DNA from: Nemophila menziesii
Lineage: Eukaryota; Streptophyta; Magnoliopsida; Boraginales; Hydrophyllaceae
Direction: 5' to 3'
Assembly: GCA_029959085.1 (NCBI GenBank)
Contig: JARWIR010000005.1
Coordinates: 51,214,850-51,278,849 of the forward strand
DNA length: 64,000 nucleotides
The translations under genes were made by a program, and so were the position numbers. This document shows, piece by piece, positions 1 to 9,934 of the stretch (its first letter is position 1; every line of letters starts with the position of its first letter). Below the pieces are notes generated by a model, which ran no database searches, had not been told where the DNA came from, and was given only the letters and a program-made list of their open reading frames with translations.

Positions 1-99
1 TAATGCATCGGATCCCATCAGAACTCCGAAGTTAAGCGTGCTTGGGCGAGAGTTGTACTAGGATGGGTGACCCCCTGGGAAGTCCTCGTGTTGCACCCC
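1..99 (+). rRNA. 5S rRNA: 5S rRNA gene copy 1, 5' truncated by window
   Basis: Gene bases 21-119 are present; the first 20 lie before the window. Changes: C28T and A74T (the class h marker). Confidence 0.95.
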
Positions 100-284
100 T
101 TTTTTCATCCTTGTTCTTTTTTCTTCATACTAGCTTTTTTTTTCCCCCTCCACCACCTTTAGATACGTACCGAGATTCCCTGGCCCTGTCCCCTTCTTTT
201 ACGGGGTTCATTTTTCGAGAAACCCGAACCGCTACTCCGGGCCCGCCGTGACGCCCGAGATTCCGAATGTAATCCTGATTCCCC

Positions 285-313
285 TTTTAACCTATTGCTG
301 CGCATAACTTGAC
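285..313 (+). promoter_or_regulatory. Upstream 5S promoter elements (representative copy)
   Basis: Upstream of the gene at 314, TTTTAACC lies at -29 to -22 (285-292), GCGC at -14 to -11 (300-303) and C at -1 (313). These match in position the TATA-like element near -28, GC at -12 and C at -1 described for Arabidopsis 5S genes. Nearly every unit has the same layout. Exceptions: the gene at 2958 lost 17 bp here; -14 G is changed before 7610, 8941 (both to C) and 9935 (to A); -12 G is A before 59869; -5 is C before 12257 and 13255; -7 is G before 12922. Confidence 0.75.
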
Positions 314-432
314 GGGTGCGATCATACCAGCACTAATGCACCGGATCCCATCAGAACTCCGAAGTTAAGCGTGCTTGGGCGAGAGTAGTACTAGGATGGG
401 TGACCCCCTGGGAAGTCCTCGTGTTGCACCCC
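314..432 (+). rRNA. 5S rRNA: 5S rRNA gene copy 2 (reference consensus copy)
   Basis: This is the gene for 5S ribosomal RNA, the small RNA of the large ribosomal subunit that is transcribed by RNA polymerase III. The copy is 119 nt, starts GGGTGCGATCATACC and ends GTTGCACCCC before T6. Bases 1-6 (GGGTGC) pair with 113-118 (GCACCC) to form helix I. The GGATCC at 30-35 and the CTTGGGCGAGAGTAGTACTA block are typical of flowering plants. The start is set at the first G after the conserved -1 C, and the end at the last C before the T run; the mature RNA may keep one or more U. All other copies are described as differences from this one. Confidence 0.98.
363..410 (+). promoter_or_regulatory. Internal control region of 5S gene: A box, IE, C box (representative)
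   Basis: By position in the family, the A box is gene bases 50-64 (363-377), the intermediate element 67-72 (380-385) and the C box 80-97 (393-410). TFIIIA binds this region to start assembly of the RNA polymerase III complex. Recurrent variants that fall inside it are C57A/T, G58A/T, C61A, G70T, G82A, C93T, C95A, G97T and the deletions at 15248, 16578 and 56210. The boundaries are inferred from other eukaryotes and were not measured here. Confidence 0.75.
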
Positions 433-438
433 TTTTTT
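433..438 (+). terminator. RNA polymerase III terminator, T6 (representative)
   Basis: Six T residues directly follow the CCCC at the 3' end of the gene. Two further T clusters follow in the same spacer, T6 at 450-455 and T9 at 468-476, and could act as back-up stops. Most copies have T6. Copies with C119T have T7. The class f copies and the one at 53884 have only T5, and the copy at 6944 has its run interrupted. Confidence 0.9.
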
Positions 439-467
439 CATCCTTGTTCTTTTTTCTTCATACTAGC

Positions 468-480
468 TTTTTTTTTCCCC
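468..480 (+). repeat. Variable T-run/C-run tract in spacer (representative)
   Basis: Here the tract is T9C4. Elsewhere it ranges from T2-3 followed by 8-12 C (for example 18050-18070 and 49717-49729) to about T10C4. Class b units have TTTTCCCCA before a second C run (for example 18723-18738, 24395-24414). The tract explains most unit-length differences and is the likeliest place for sequencing length errors. Confidence 0.85.
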
Positions 481-645
481 TCCACCACCTTTAGATACGT
501 ACCGAGATTCCCTGGCCCTGTCCCCTTCTTTTACGGGGTTCATTTTTCGAGAAACCCGAACCGCTACTCCGGGCCCGCCGTGACGCCCGAGATTCCGAAT
601 GTAAACCCGATTCCCCTTTTAACCTATTGCTGCGCATAACTTGAC

Positions 646-764
646 GGGTGCGATCATACCAGCACTAATGCACCGGATCCCATCAGAACTCCGAAGTTAA
701 GCGTGCTTGGGCGAGAGTAGTACTAGGATGGGTGACCCCCTGGGAAGTCCTCGTGTTGCACCCC
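646..764 (+). rRNA. 5S rRNA: 5S rRNA gene copy 3
   Basis: Consensus gene. The spacer has the CTCTGGGCC variant. Confidence 0.97.
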
Positions 765-979
765 TTTTTTCATCCTTGTTCTTTTTTCTTCATACTAGCT
801 TTTTTTTTTCCCCCTCCACCACCTTTAGATACGTATCGAGATTCCCTGGCCCTGTCCCCTTCTTTTACGGGGTTCATTTTTCGAGAAACCCGAACCGCTA
901 CTCTGGGCCCGCCGTGACGCCCGAGATTCCGAATGTAATCCCGCTTCCCCTTTTAACCTATTGCTGCGCATAACTTGAC

Positions 980-1098
980 GGGTGCGATCATACCAGCACT
1001 AATGCACCGGATCCCATCAGAACTCCGAAGTTAAGCGTGCTTGGGCGAGAGTAGTACTAGGATGGGTGACCCCCTGGGAAGTCCTCGTGTTGCACCCC
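980..1098 (+). rRNA. 5S rRNA: 5S rRNA gene copy 4
   Basis: Consensus gene. Confidence 0.97.
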
Positions 1099-1311
1099 TT
1101 TTTTCATCCTTGTTCTTTTTTCTTCATACTAGCTTTTTTTTCCCCCTCCACCACCTTTAGATACGTACCGAGATTCCCTGGCCCTGTCCCCTTCTTTTAC
1201 GGGGTTCATTTTTCGAGAAACCCGAACCGCTACTCCGGGCCCGCCGTGACGCCCGAGATTCCGAATGTAATCCCGATTCCCCTTTTAACCTATTGCTGCG
1301 CATAACTTGAC

Positions 1312-1430
1312 AGGTGCGATCATACCAGCACTAATGCACCGGATCCCATCAGAACTCCGAAGTTAAGCGTGCTTGGGCGAGAGTAGTACTAGGATGGGTG
1401 ACCCCATGGGAAGTCCTCGTGTTGCACCCC
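1312..1430 (+). rRNA. 5S rRNA: 5S rRNA gene copy 5
   Basis: G1A at the first transcribed base and C95A in the C box. Confidence 0.95.
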
Positions 1431-1645
1431 TTTTTTCATCCTTGTTCTTTTTTCTTCATACTAGCTTTTTTTTTTCCCCCTCCACCACCTTTAGATACGT
1501 ATCGAGATTCCCTGGCCCTGTCCCCTTCTTTTACGGGGTTCATTTTTCGAGAAACCCGAACCGCTACTCTGGGCCCGCCGTGACGCCCGAGATTCCGAAT
1601 GTAATCTCGTTTCCCCTTTTAACCTATTGCTGCGCATAACTTGAC

Positions 1646-1764
1646 GGGTGCGATCATACCAGCACTAATGCACCGGATCCCATCAGAACTCCGAAGTTAA
1701 ACGTGCTTGGGCGAGAGTAGTACTAGGAAGGGTGACCCCCTGGGAAGTCCTCGTGTTGCACCCC
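1646..1764 (+). rRNA. 5S rRNA: 5S rRNA gene copy 6
   Basis: G56A in the A box and T84A in the C box. Confidence 0.95.
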
Positions 1765-1976
1765 TTTTTTCATCCTTGTTCTTTTTTCTTCATACTAGCT
1801 TTTTTTCCCCCTCCACCACCTTTAGATACGTATCGAGATTCCCTGGCCCTGTCCCCTTCTTTTACGGGGTTCATTTTTCGAGAAACCCGAACCGCTACTC
1901 CGGGCCCGCCGTGACGCCCGAGATTCCGAATGTAATCCCGCTTCCCCTTTTAACCTATTGCTGCGCATAACTTGAC

Positions 1977-2095
1977 GGGTGCGATCATACCAGCACTAAT
2001 GCACCGGATCCCATCAGAACTCCGAAGTTAAGCGTGATTGGGCGAGAGTAGTACTAGGATGGGTGACCCCCTGGGAAGTCCTCGTGTTGCACCCC
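1977..2095 (+). rRNA. 5S rRNA: 5S rRNA gene copy 7
   Basis: C61A in the A box, shared with the next copy. Confidence 0.96.
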
Positions 2096-2307
2096 TTTTT
2101 TCATCCTTGTTCTTTTTTCTTCATACTAGCTTTTTTTCCCCCTCCACCACCTTTAGATACGTATCGAGATTCCCTGGCCCTGTCCCCTTCTTTTACGGGG
2201 TTCATTTTTCGAGAAACCCGAACCGCTACTCCGGGCCCGCCGTGACGCCCGAGATTCCGAATGTAATCCCGCTTCCCCTTTTAACCTATTGCTGCGCATA
2301 ACTTGAC

Positions 2308-2426
2308 GGGTGCGATCATACCAGCACTAATGCACCGGATCCCATCAGAACTCCGAAGTTAAGCGTGATTGGGCGAGAGTAGTACTAGGATGGGTGACCC
2401 CCTGGGAAGTCCTCGTGTTGCACCCC
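2308..2426 (+). rRNA. 5S rRNA: 5S rRNA gene copy 8
   Basis: C61A, as in the previous copy. The spacer has a long C run. Confidence 0.96.
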
Positions 2427-2641
2427 TTTTTTCATCCTTGTTCTTTTTTCTTCATACTAGCTTTTTCCCCCCCCCCTCCACCACCTTTAGATATGTACCG
2501 AGATTCCCTGGCCCTGTCCCCTTCTTTTACGGGGTTCATTTTTCGAGAAACCCGAACCGCTACTCCGGGCCCGCCGTGACGCCCGAGATTCCGAATGTAA
2601 TCCCGATTCCCCTTTTCAACTATTGCTGCGCATAACTTGAC

Positions 2642-2760
2642 GGGTGGGTTCATACCAGCACTAATGCACCGGATCCCATCAGAACTCCGAAGTTAAGCGT
2701 GCTTGGGCGAGAGTAGTACTAGGATGGGTGACCCCCTGGGAAGTCCTCGTGTTGCACCCC
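2642..2760 (+). rRNA. 5S rRNA: 5S rRNA gene copy 9
   Basis: C6G and A8T, which break the 6-113 and 8-111 pairs of helix I. Confidence 0.95.
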
Positions 2761-2940
2761 TTTTTTCATCCTTGTTCTTTTTTCTTCATACTAGCTTTTT
2801 TTTTCCCCCTCCACCACCTTTAGATACGTATCGAGATTCCCTGGCCCTGTCCCCTTCTTTTACGGGGTTCATTTTTCGAGAAACCCGAACCGCTACTCTG
2901 GGCCCGCCGTGACGCCCGAGATTCCGAATGTAATCCCGCT

Positions 2941-2957
2941 TCCCCTTTTAACTTGAC
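2941..2957 (+). promoter_or_regulatory. 5S upstream promoter with 17-bp deletion
   Basis: The spacer reads CCCCTTTTAACTTGAC directly into the gene at 2958. The 17 bp that normally separate TTTTAA from CTTGAC are missing, including GCGC at -14 to -11. This gives the shortest unit in the window, 316 bp. The -1 C is kept and the TTTTAA moves to about -12. The deletion has a short direct repeat (AAC...AAC-like ends), consistent with slippage. Confidence 0.85.
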
Positions 2958-3076
2958 GGGTGGGTTCATACCAGCACTAATGCACCGGATCCCATCAGAA
3001 CTCCGAAGTTAAGCGTGCTTGGGCGAGAGTAGTACTAGGATGGGTGACCCCCTGGGAAGTCCTCGTGTTGCACCCC
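2958..3076 (+). rRNA. 5S rRNA: 5S rRNA gene copy 10, upstream promoter deleted
   Basis: C6G and A8T. The 17-bp upstream deletion removes the GC element, so this copy may be poorly transcribed or silent. Confidence 0.94.
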
Positions 3077-3290
3077 TTTTTTCATCCTTGTTCTTTTTTC
3101 TTCATACTAGCTTTTTTTTTTCCCCTCCACCACCTTTAGATACGTATCGAGATTCCCTGGCCCTGTCCCCTTCTTTTACGGGGTTCATTTTTCGAGAAAC
3201 CCGAACCGCTACCCTGGGCCCGCCGTGACGCCCGAGATTCCGAATGTAATCCCGCTTCCCCTTTTAACCTATTGCTGCGCATAACTTGAC

Positions 3291-3409
3291 GGGTGCGATC
3301 ATACCAGCACTAATGCACCGGATCCCATCAGAACTCCGAAGTTAAGCGTGCTTGGGCGAGAGTAGTACTAGGATGGGTGACCCCCTGGGAAGTCCTCGTG
3401 TTGCACCCC
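3291..3409 (+). rRNA. 5S rRNA: 5S rRNA gene copy 11
   Basis: Consensus gene. The spacer has CATATTAGC and TGTAAACCCG. Confidence 0.97.
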
Positions 3410-3623
3410 TTTTTTCATCCTTGTTCTTTTTTCTTCATATTAGCTTTTTTTTTTCCCCTCCACCACCTTTAGATACGTACCGAGATTCCCTGGCCCTGTC
3501 CCCTTCTTTTACGGGGTTCATTTTTCGAGAAACCCGAACCGCTACTCCGGGCCCGCCGTGACGCCCGAGATTCCGAATGTAAACCCGATTCCCCTTTTAA
3601 CCTATTGCTGCGCATAACTTGAC

Positions 3624-3742
3624 GGGTGGGTTCATACCAGCACTAATGCACCGGATCCCATCAGAACTCCGAAGTTAAGCGTGCTTGGGCGAGAGTAGTA
3701 CTAGGATGGGTGACCCCCTGGGAAGTCCTCGTGTTGCACCCC
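3624..3742 (+). rRNA. 5S rRNA: 5S rRNA gene copy 12
   Basis: C6G and A8T. Confidence 0.95.
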
Positions 3743-3956
3743 TTTTTTCATCCTTGTTCTTTTTTCTTCATACTAGCTTTTTTTTTCCCCCTCCACCACC
3801 TTTAGATACGTATCGAGATTCCCTGGCCCTGTCCCCTTCTTTTACGGGGTTCATTTTTCGAGAAACCCGAACCGCTACTCTGGGCCCGCCGTGACGCCCG
3901 AGATTCCGAATGTAATCCCGCTTCCCCTTTTAACCTATTGCTGCGCATAACTTGAC

Positions 3957-4075
3957 AGGTGCGATCATACCAGCACTAATGCACCGGATCCCATCAGAAC
4001 TCCGAAGTTAAGCGTGCTTGGGCGAGAGTAGTACTAGGATGGGTGACCCCCTGGGAAGTCCTCGTGTTGCACCCC
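3957..4075 (+). rRNA. 5S rRNA: 5S rRNA gene copy 13
   Basis: G1A. Confidence 0.96.
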
Positions 4076-4289
4076 TTTTTTCATCCTTGTTCTTTTTTCT
4101 TCATACTAGCTTTTTTTTTTCCCCTCCACCACCTTTAGATACGTACCGAGATTCCCTGGCCCTGTCCCCTTCTTTTACGGGGTTCATTTTTCGAGAAACC
4201 CGAACCGCTACTCCGGGCCCGCCGTGACGCCCGAGATTCCGAATGTAAACCCGATTCCCCTTTTAACCTATTGCTGCGCATAACTTGAC

Positions 4290-4408
4290 GGGTGGGTTCA
4301 TACCAGCACTAATGCACCGGATCCCATCAGAACTCCGAAGTTAAGCGTGCTTGGGCGAGAGTAGTACTAGGATGGGTGACCTCCTGGGAAGTCCTCGTGT
4401 TGCACCCC
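4290..4408 (+). rRNA. 5S rRNA: 5S rRNA gene copy 14
   Basis: C6G, A8T and C93T. Last member of the C6G+A8T cluster. Confidence 0.95.
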
Positions 4409-4621
4409 TTTTTTCATCCTTGTTCTTTTTTCTTCATACTAGCTTTTTTTTTCCCCTCCACCACCTTTAGATACGTATCGAGATTCCCTGGCCCTGTCCC
4501 CTTCTTTTACGGGGTTCATTTTTCGAGAAACCCGAACCGCTACTCCGGGCCCGCCGTGACGCCCGAGATTCCGAATGTAATCCCGATTCCCCTTTTAACC
4601 TATTGCTGCGCATAACTTGAC

Positions 4622-4740
4622 GGGTGCGATCATACCAGCACTAATGCACCGGATCCCATCAGAACTCCGAAGTTAAGCGTGCTTGGGCGAGAGTAGTACT
4701 AGGATGGGTGACCCCCTGGGAAGTCCTCGTGTTGCACCCT
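4622..4740 (+). rRNA. 5S rRNA: 5S rRNA gene copy 15
   Basis: C119T, so the terminator becomes T7. Confidence 0.96.
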
Positions 4741-4952
4741 TTTTTTCATCCTTGTTCTTTTTTCTTCATACTAGCTTTTTTTCCCCCTCCACCACCTTTA
4801 GATACGTATCGAGATTCCCTGGCCCTGTCCCCTTCTTTTACGGGGTTCATTTTTCGAGAAACCCGAACCGCTACTCCGGGCCCGCCGTGACGCCCGAGAT
4901 TCCGAATGTAATCCCGATTCCCCTTTTAAACTATTGCTGCGCATAACTTGAC

Positions 4953-5071
4953 GGGTGCGATCATACCAGCACTAATGCACCGGATCCCATCAGAACTCCG
5001 AAGTTAAGCGTGCTTGGGCGAGAGTAGTACTAGGATGGGTGACCCCCTGGGAAGTCCTCGTGTTGCACCCC
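4953..5071 (+). rRNA. 5S rRNA: 5S rRNA gene copy 16
   Basis: Consensus gene. Confidence 0.97.
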
Positions 5072-5282
5072 TTTTTTCATCCTTGTTCTTTTTTCTTCAT
5101 ACTAGCTTTTTTTCCCCTCCACCACCTTTAGATACGTATCGAGATTCCCTGGCCCTGTCCCCTTCTTTTACGGGGTTCATTTTTCGAGAAACCCGAACCG
5201 CTACTCCGGGCCCGCCGTGACGCCCGAGATTCCGAATGTAATCCCGATTCCCCTTTTAACCTATTGCTGCGCATAACTTGAC

Positions 5283-5401
5283 GGGTGCGATCATACCAGC
5301 ACTAATGCACCGGATCCCATCAGAACTCCGAAGTTAAGCGGGCTTGGGCGAGAGTAGTACTAGGATGGGTGACCCCCTGGGAAGTCCTCGTGTTGCACCC
5401 T
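5283..5401 (+). rRNA. 5S rRNA: 5S rRNA gene copy 17
   Basis: T59G and C119T. First unit of the dispersed four-unit block. Confidence 0.95.
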
Positions 5402-5615
5402 TTTTTTCATCCTTGTTCTTTTTTCTTCATACTAGCTTTTTTTTTCCCCCTCCACCACCTTTAGATACGTATCGAGATTCCCTGGCCCTGTCCCCTTCTT
5501 TTACAGGGTTCATTTTTCGAGAAACCCGAACCGCTACTCCGGGCCCGCCGTGACGCCCGAGATTCCGAATGTAATCCCGATTCCCCTTTTAAACTATTGC
5601 TGCGCATAACTTGAC

Positions 5616-5734
5616 CGGTGCGATCATACCAGCACTAATGCACCGGATCCCATCAGAACTCCGAAGTTAAGCGTGCTTGGGCGAGAGTAGTACTAGGATG
5701 GGTGACCCCCTGGGAAGTCCTCGTGTTGCACCCC
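5616..5734 (+). rRNA. 5S rRNA: 5S rRNA gene copy 18
   Basis: G1C. Confidence 0.96.
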
Positions 5735-5945
5735 TTTTTTCATCCTTGTTCTTTTTTCTTCATACTAGCTTTTTTCCCCCTCCACCACCTTTAGATACGT
5801 ATCGAGATTCCCTGGCCCTGTCCCCTTCTTTTACGGGGTTCATTTTTCGAGAAACCCGAACCGCTACTCTGGGCCCGCCGTGACGCCCGAGATTCCGAAT
5901 GTAATCCCGATTCCCCTTTTAACCTATTGCTGCGCATAACTTGAC

Positions 5946-6064
5946 GGGTGCTATCATACCAGCACTAATGCACCGGATCCCATCAGAACTCCGAAGTTAA
6001 GCGTGCTTGGGCGAGAGTAGTACTAGGATGGGTGACCCCCTGGGAAGTCCTCGTGTTGCACCCC
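5946..6064 (+). rRNA. 5S rRNA: 5S rRNA gene copy 19
   Basis: G7T. The spacer has CTTTTTACTTC. Confidence 0.96.
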
Positions 6065-6277
6065 TTTTTTCATCCTTGTTCTTTTTACTTCATACTAGCT
6101 TTTTTTTTCCCCTCCACCACCTTTAGATACGTACCGAGATTCCCTGGCCCTGTCCCCTTCTTTTACGGGGTTCATTTTTCGAGAAACCCGAACCGCTACT
6201 CCGGGCCCGCCGTGACGCCCGAGATTCCGAATGTAATCCCGATTCCCCTTTTAACCTATTGCTGCGCATAACTTGAC

Positions 6278-6396
6278 GGGTGCGATCATACCATCACTAA
6301 TGCACCGGATCCTATCAGAACTCCGAAGTTAAGCTTGCTTGGGCGAGAGTAGTACTAGGATGGGTGACCCCCTGGGAAGTCCTCGTGTTGCACCCC
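6278..6396 (+). rRNA. 5S rRNA: 5S rRNA gene copy 20
   Basis: G17T, C36T and G58T, all shared with 27913. C36T and G58T are also CpG/CNG-site or A-box changes. Confidence 0.94.
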
Positions 6397-6611
6397 TTTT
6401 TTCATCCTTGTTCTTTTTTCTTCATACTAGCTTTTTTTTTCCCCCCTCCACCACCTTTAGATACGTACCGAGATTCCCTGGCCCTGTCCCCTTCTTTTAC
6501 GGGGTTCATTTTTCAAGAAACCCGAACCGCTACTCTGGGCCCGCCGTGACGCCCGAGATTCCGAATGTAATCCCGCTTCCCCTTTTAACCTATTGCTGCG
6601 CATAACTTGAC

Positions 6612-6730
6612 GGGTGCGATCATACCAGCACTAATGCACCGGATCCCATCAGAACTCCGAAGTTAAGCGTGCTTGGGCGAGAGTAGTACTAGGATGGGTG
6701 ACCCCCTGGGAAGTCCTCGTGTTGCACCCC
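6612..6730 (+). rRNA. 5S rRNA: 5S rRNA gene copy 21
   Basis: Consensus gene. Confidence 0.97.
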
Positions 6731-6943
6731 TTTTTTCATCCTTGTTCTTTTTTCTTCATACTAGCTTTTTTTTCCCCCTCCACCACCTTTAGATACGTAC
6801 CGAGATTCCCTGGCCCTGTTCCCTTCTTTTACGGGGTTCATTTTTCGAGAAACCCGAACCGCTACTCCGGGCCCGCCGTGACGCCCGAGATTCCGAATGT
6901 AATCCCGATTCCCCTTTTAACCTATTGCTGCGCATAACTTGAC

Positions 6944-7062
6944 GGGTGCGATCATACCAGCACTAATGCACCGGATCCCATCAGAACTCCGAAGTTAAGC
7001 GTGCTTGGGCGAGAGTAGTACTAGAATGGGTGACCCCCTGGGAAGTCCTCGTGTTTCACCCC
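6944..7062 (+). rRNA. 5S rRNA: 5S rRNA gene copy 22, altered 3' end and terminator
   Basis: G82A in the C box. G113T breaks the C6-G113 pair. The T6 stop reads TATTTT, so only four T remain in a row before the later T clusters. Possibly a decayed copy. Confidence 0.93.
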
Positions 7063-7278
7063 TATTTTCATCCTTGTTCTTTTTTCTTCATACTAGCTTT
7101 CCCCCCCCCCCCCTCCACCACCTTTAGATACGTATCGAGATTCCCTGGCCCTGTCCCCTTCTTTTACGAGGTTCATTTTTCGAGAAACACGAACCGCTAC
7201 TCCGGGCCCGCCGTGACGCCCGAGATTCCGAATGTAATCCCGATTCCCCTTTTAACCTATTGCTGCGCATAACTTGAC

Positions 7279-7397
7279 GGGTGCGATCATACCAGTACTA
7301 ATGCACCGGATCCCATCAGAACTCCGAAGTTAAGCGTGCTTGGGCGAGAGTAGTACTAGGATGGGTGACCCCCTGGGAAGTCCTCGTGTTGCACCCT
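7279..7397 (+). rRNA. 5S rRNA: 5S rRNA gene copy 23
   Basis: C18T and C119T. Confidence 0.95.
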
Positions 7398-7609
7398 TTT
7401 TTTCATCCTTGTTCTTTTTTCTTCATACTAGCTTTTTTTCCCCCTCCACCACCTTTAGATACGTATCGAGATTCCCTGGCCCTGTCCCCTTCTTTTACGG
7501 GGTTCGTTTTTCGAGAAACCCGAACCGCTACTCCGGGCCCGCCGTGACGCCCGAGATTCCGAATGTAATCCCGATTCCCCTTTTAAACTATTGCTCCGCA
7601 TAACTTGAC

Positions 7610-7728
7610 GGGTGCGATCATACCAGCACTAATGCACCGGATCCCATCAGAACTCCGAAGTTAAGCGTGCTTGGGCGAGAGTAGTACTAGGATGGGTGAC
7701 CCCCTGGGAAGTCCTCGTGTTGCACCCT
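7610..7728 (+). rRNA. 5S rRNA: 5S rRNA gene copy 24
   Basis: C119T. Upstream -14 G is C. Confidence 0.95.
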
Positions 7729-7941
7729 TTTTTTCATCCTTGTTCTTTTTTCTTCATACTAGCTTTTTTTTCCCCCTCCACCACCTTTAGATACGTATCG
7801 AGATTCCCTGGCCCTGTCCCCTTCTTTTACAGGGTTCATTTTTCGAGAAACCCGAACCGCTACTCCGGGCCCGCCGTGACGCCCGAGATTCCGAATGTAA
7901 TCTCGCTTCCCCTTTTAACCTATTGCTGCGCATAACTTGAC

Positions 7942-8060
7942 GGGTGCGATCATACCAGCACTAATGCACCGGATCCCATCAGAACTCCGAAGTTAAGCGT
8001 GCTTGGGCGAGAGTAGTACTAGGATGGGTGACCTCCTGGGAAGTCCTCGTGTTGCACCCC
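7942..8060 (+). rRNA. 5S rRNA: 5S rRNA gene copy 25
   Basis: C93T (class d-like, with CTAGTTTTTTTTCC spacer). Confidence 0.96.
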
Positions 8061-8272
8061 TTTTTTCATCCTTGTTCTTTTTTCTTCATACTAGTTTTTT
8101 TTCCCCCTCCACCACCTTTAGATACGTACCGAGATTCCCTGGCCCTGTCCCCTTCTTTTACGGGGTTCATTTTTCGAGAAACCCGAACCGCTACTCCGGG
8201 CCCGCCGTGACGCCCGAGATTCCGAATGTAATCCCGATTCCCCTTTTAACCTATTGCTGCGCATAACTTGAC

Positions 8273-8391
8273 GGGTGCGATCATACCAGCACTAATGCAC
8301 CGGATCCCATCAGAACTCCGAAGTTAAGCGTGCTTGGGCGAGAGTAGTACTAGGATGGGTGACCCCCTGGGAAGTCCTCGTGTTGCACCCC
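8273..8391 (+). rRNA. 5S rRNA: 5S rRNA gene copy 26
   Basis: Consensus gene with class e spacer. Confidence 0.97.
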
Positions 8392-8607
8392 TTTTTTCAT
8401 CCTTGTTCTTTTTCCTTCATACTAGCTTTTTTTTTCCCCCCCTCCACCACCTTTAGATACGTACCGAGATTCCCTGGCCCTGTCCCCTTCTTTTACGGGG
8501 TTCATTTTTCGAGAAACCCGAACCGCTACTCCGGGCCCGCCGTGACGCCCGAGATTCCGAATGTAATCCCGATTCCTCTTTTAACCTATTGCTGCGCATA
8601 ACTTGAC

Positions 8608-8726
8608 GGGTGCGATCATACCAGCACTAATGCACCGGATCCCATCAGAACTCCGAAGTTAAGCGTGCTTGGGCGAGAGTAGTACTAGGATGGGTGACCC
8701 CCTGGGAAGTCCTCGTGTTGCACCCC
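8608..8726 (+). rRNA. 5S rRNA: 5S rRNA gene copy 27
   Basis: Consensus gene with class f spacer: T5-A terminator and TTTTCTCCTCC. Confidence 0.97.
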
Positions 8727-8940
8727 TTTTTACATCCTTGTTCTTTTTTCTTCATACTAGCTTTTTTTTTTCTCCTCCACCACCTTTAGATACGTATCGA
8801 GATTCCCTGGCCCTGTCCCCTTCTTTTACGGGGTTCGTTTTTCGAGAAACCCGAACCGCTACTCCGGGCCCGCCGTGACGCCCGAGATTCCGAATGTAAT
8901 CCCGATTCCCCTTTTAAACTATTGCTCCGCATAACTTGAC

Positions 8941-9059
8941 GGGTGCGATCATACCAGCACTAATGCACCGGATCCCATCAGAACTCCGAAGTTAAGCGTG
9001 CTTGGGCGAGAGTAGTACTAGGATGGGTGACCCCCTGGGAAGTCCTCGTGTTGCACCCC
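8941..9059 (+). rRNA. 5S rRNA: 5S rRNA gene copy 28
   Basis: Consensus gene. Upstream -14 G is C. Confidence 0.97.
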
Positions 9060-9270
9060 TTTTTTCATCCTTGTTCTTTTTTCTTCATACTAGCTTTTTT
9101 CCCCCTCCACCACCTTTAGATACGTATCGAGATTCCCTGGCCCTGTCCCCTTCTTTTACGGGGTTCATTTTTCGAGAAACCCGAACCGCTACTAGGGGCC
9201 CGCCGTGACGCCCGAGATTCCGAATGTAATCCCGATTCCCCTTTTAACCTATTGCTGCGCGTAACTTGAC

Positions 9271-9389
9271 GGGTGCGATCATACCAGCACTAATGCACCG
9301 GATCCCATCAGAACTCCGAAGTTAAGCGTGCTTGGGCGAGAGTAGTACTAGAATGGGTGACCCCCTGGGAAGTCCTCGTGTTGCACCCT
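9271..9389 (+). rRNA. 5S rRNA: 5S rRNA gene copy 29
   Basis: G82A and C119T. Upstream reads GCGCGTAAC (A to G at -10). Confidence 0.95.
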
Positions 9390-9602
9390 TTTTTTCATCC
9401 TTGTTCTTTTTTCTTCATACTAGCTTTTTTTTCCCCCTCCACCACCTTTAGATACGTATCGAGATTCCCTGGCCCTGTCCCCTTCTTTTACAGGGTTCAT
9501 TTTTCGAGAAACCCGAACCGCTACTCCGGGCCCGCCGTGACGCCCGAGATTCCGAATGTAATCCCGATTCCCCTTTTAACCTATTGCTGCGCATAACTTG
9601 AC

Positions 9603-9721
9603 GGGTGCGATCATACCAGCACTAATGCACCGGATCCCATCAGAACTCCGAAGTTAAGCGTGCTTGGGCGAGAGTAGTACTAGGATGGGTGACCCCCTGG
9701 GAAGTCCTCGTGTTGCACCCC
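9603..9721 (+). rRNA. 5S rRNA: 5S rRNA gene copy 30
   Basis: Consensus gene. The spacer has CACCATCTTT. Confidence 0.97.
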
Positions 9722-9934
9722 TTTTTTCATCCTTGTTCTTTTTTCTTCATACTAGCTTTTTTTTCCCCCTCCACCATCTTTAGATACGTATCGAGATTCC
9801 CTGGCCCTGTCCCCTTCTTTTACGGGGTTCATTTTTCGAGAAACCCGAACCGCTACTCTGGGCCCGCCGTGACGCCCGAGATTCCGAATGTAATCCCGCT
9901 TCCCCTTTTAACCTATTGCTACGCATAACTTGAC

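Larger units (their letters stand above)
433..645 (+). other. Non-transcribed spacer of 5S unit (representative, 213 bp)
   Basis: In order, the spacer holds the T6 stop, a pyrimidine-rich stretch with two more T clusters, a T-run/C-run tract (468-480) whose length varies between units, and a CpG-rich part. The CpG-rich part has CCCC/GGGG arms (522-525, 535-538) around a 9-nt loop and a CGGGCCCG palindrome. The promoter elements of the next gene close it. No gene is seen in it. Spacers diverge at a limited set of sites that define the unit classes used in this annotation. Confidence 0.85.
5283..6611 (+). repeat. Four-unit block, copy 1 (second copy at 26918-28246)
   Basis: Four units share rare markers with 26918-28246 at a constant offset of 21635 bp: G7T in the third gene, G17T+C36T+G58T in the fourth, CTTTTTACTTC in the third spacer and TTCAAGAAACC in the fourth. 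By eye only T59G in the first gene and G1C in the second distinguish this copy. Confidence 0.9.

Noticed and set aside
344..349. GGATCC in nearly every unit as a special signal
   Set aside because: It is part of the conserved 5S gene sequence (bases 30-35). It only means that BamHI would cut the array once per unit.
2432..2653. Minus-strand reading frames (also near 17697, 32395, 56718, 63371)
   Set aside because: They are antisense to the 5S gene and spacer and appear only where single-base changes remove stops. No conserved protein is recognisable.
2642..2660. GGGTTCATACC as a tRNA-type B box
   Set aside because: It resembles GGTTCNANNCC but is one base short and comes from two substitutions in the ordinary 5S start. 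There is no A box or cloverleaf around it.
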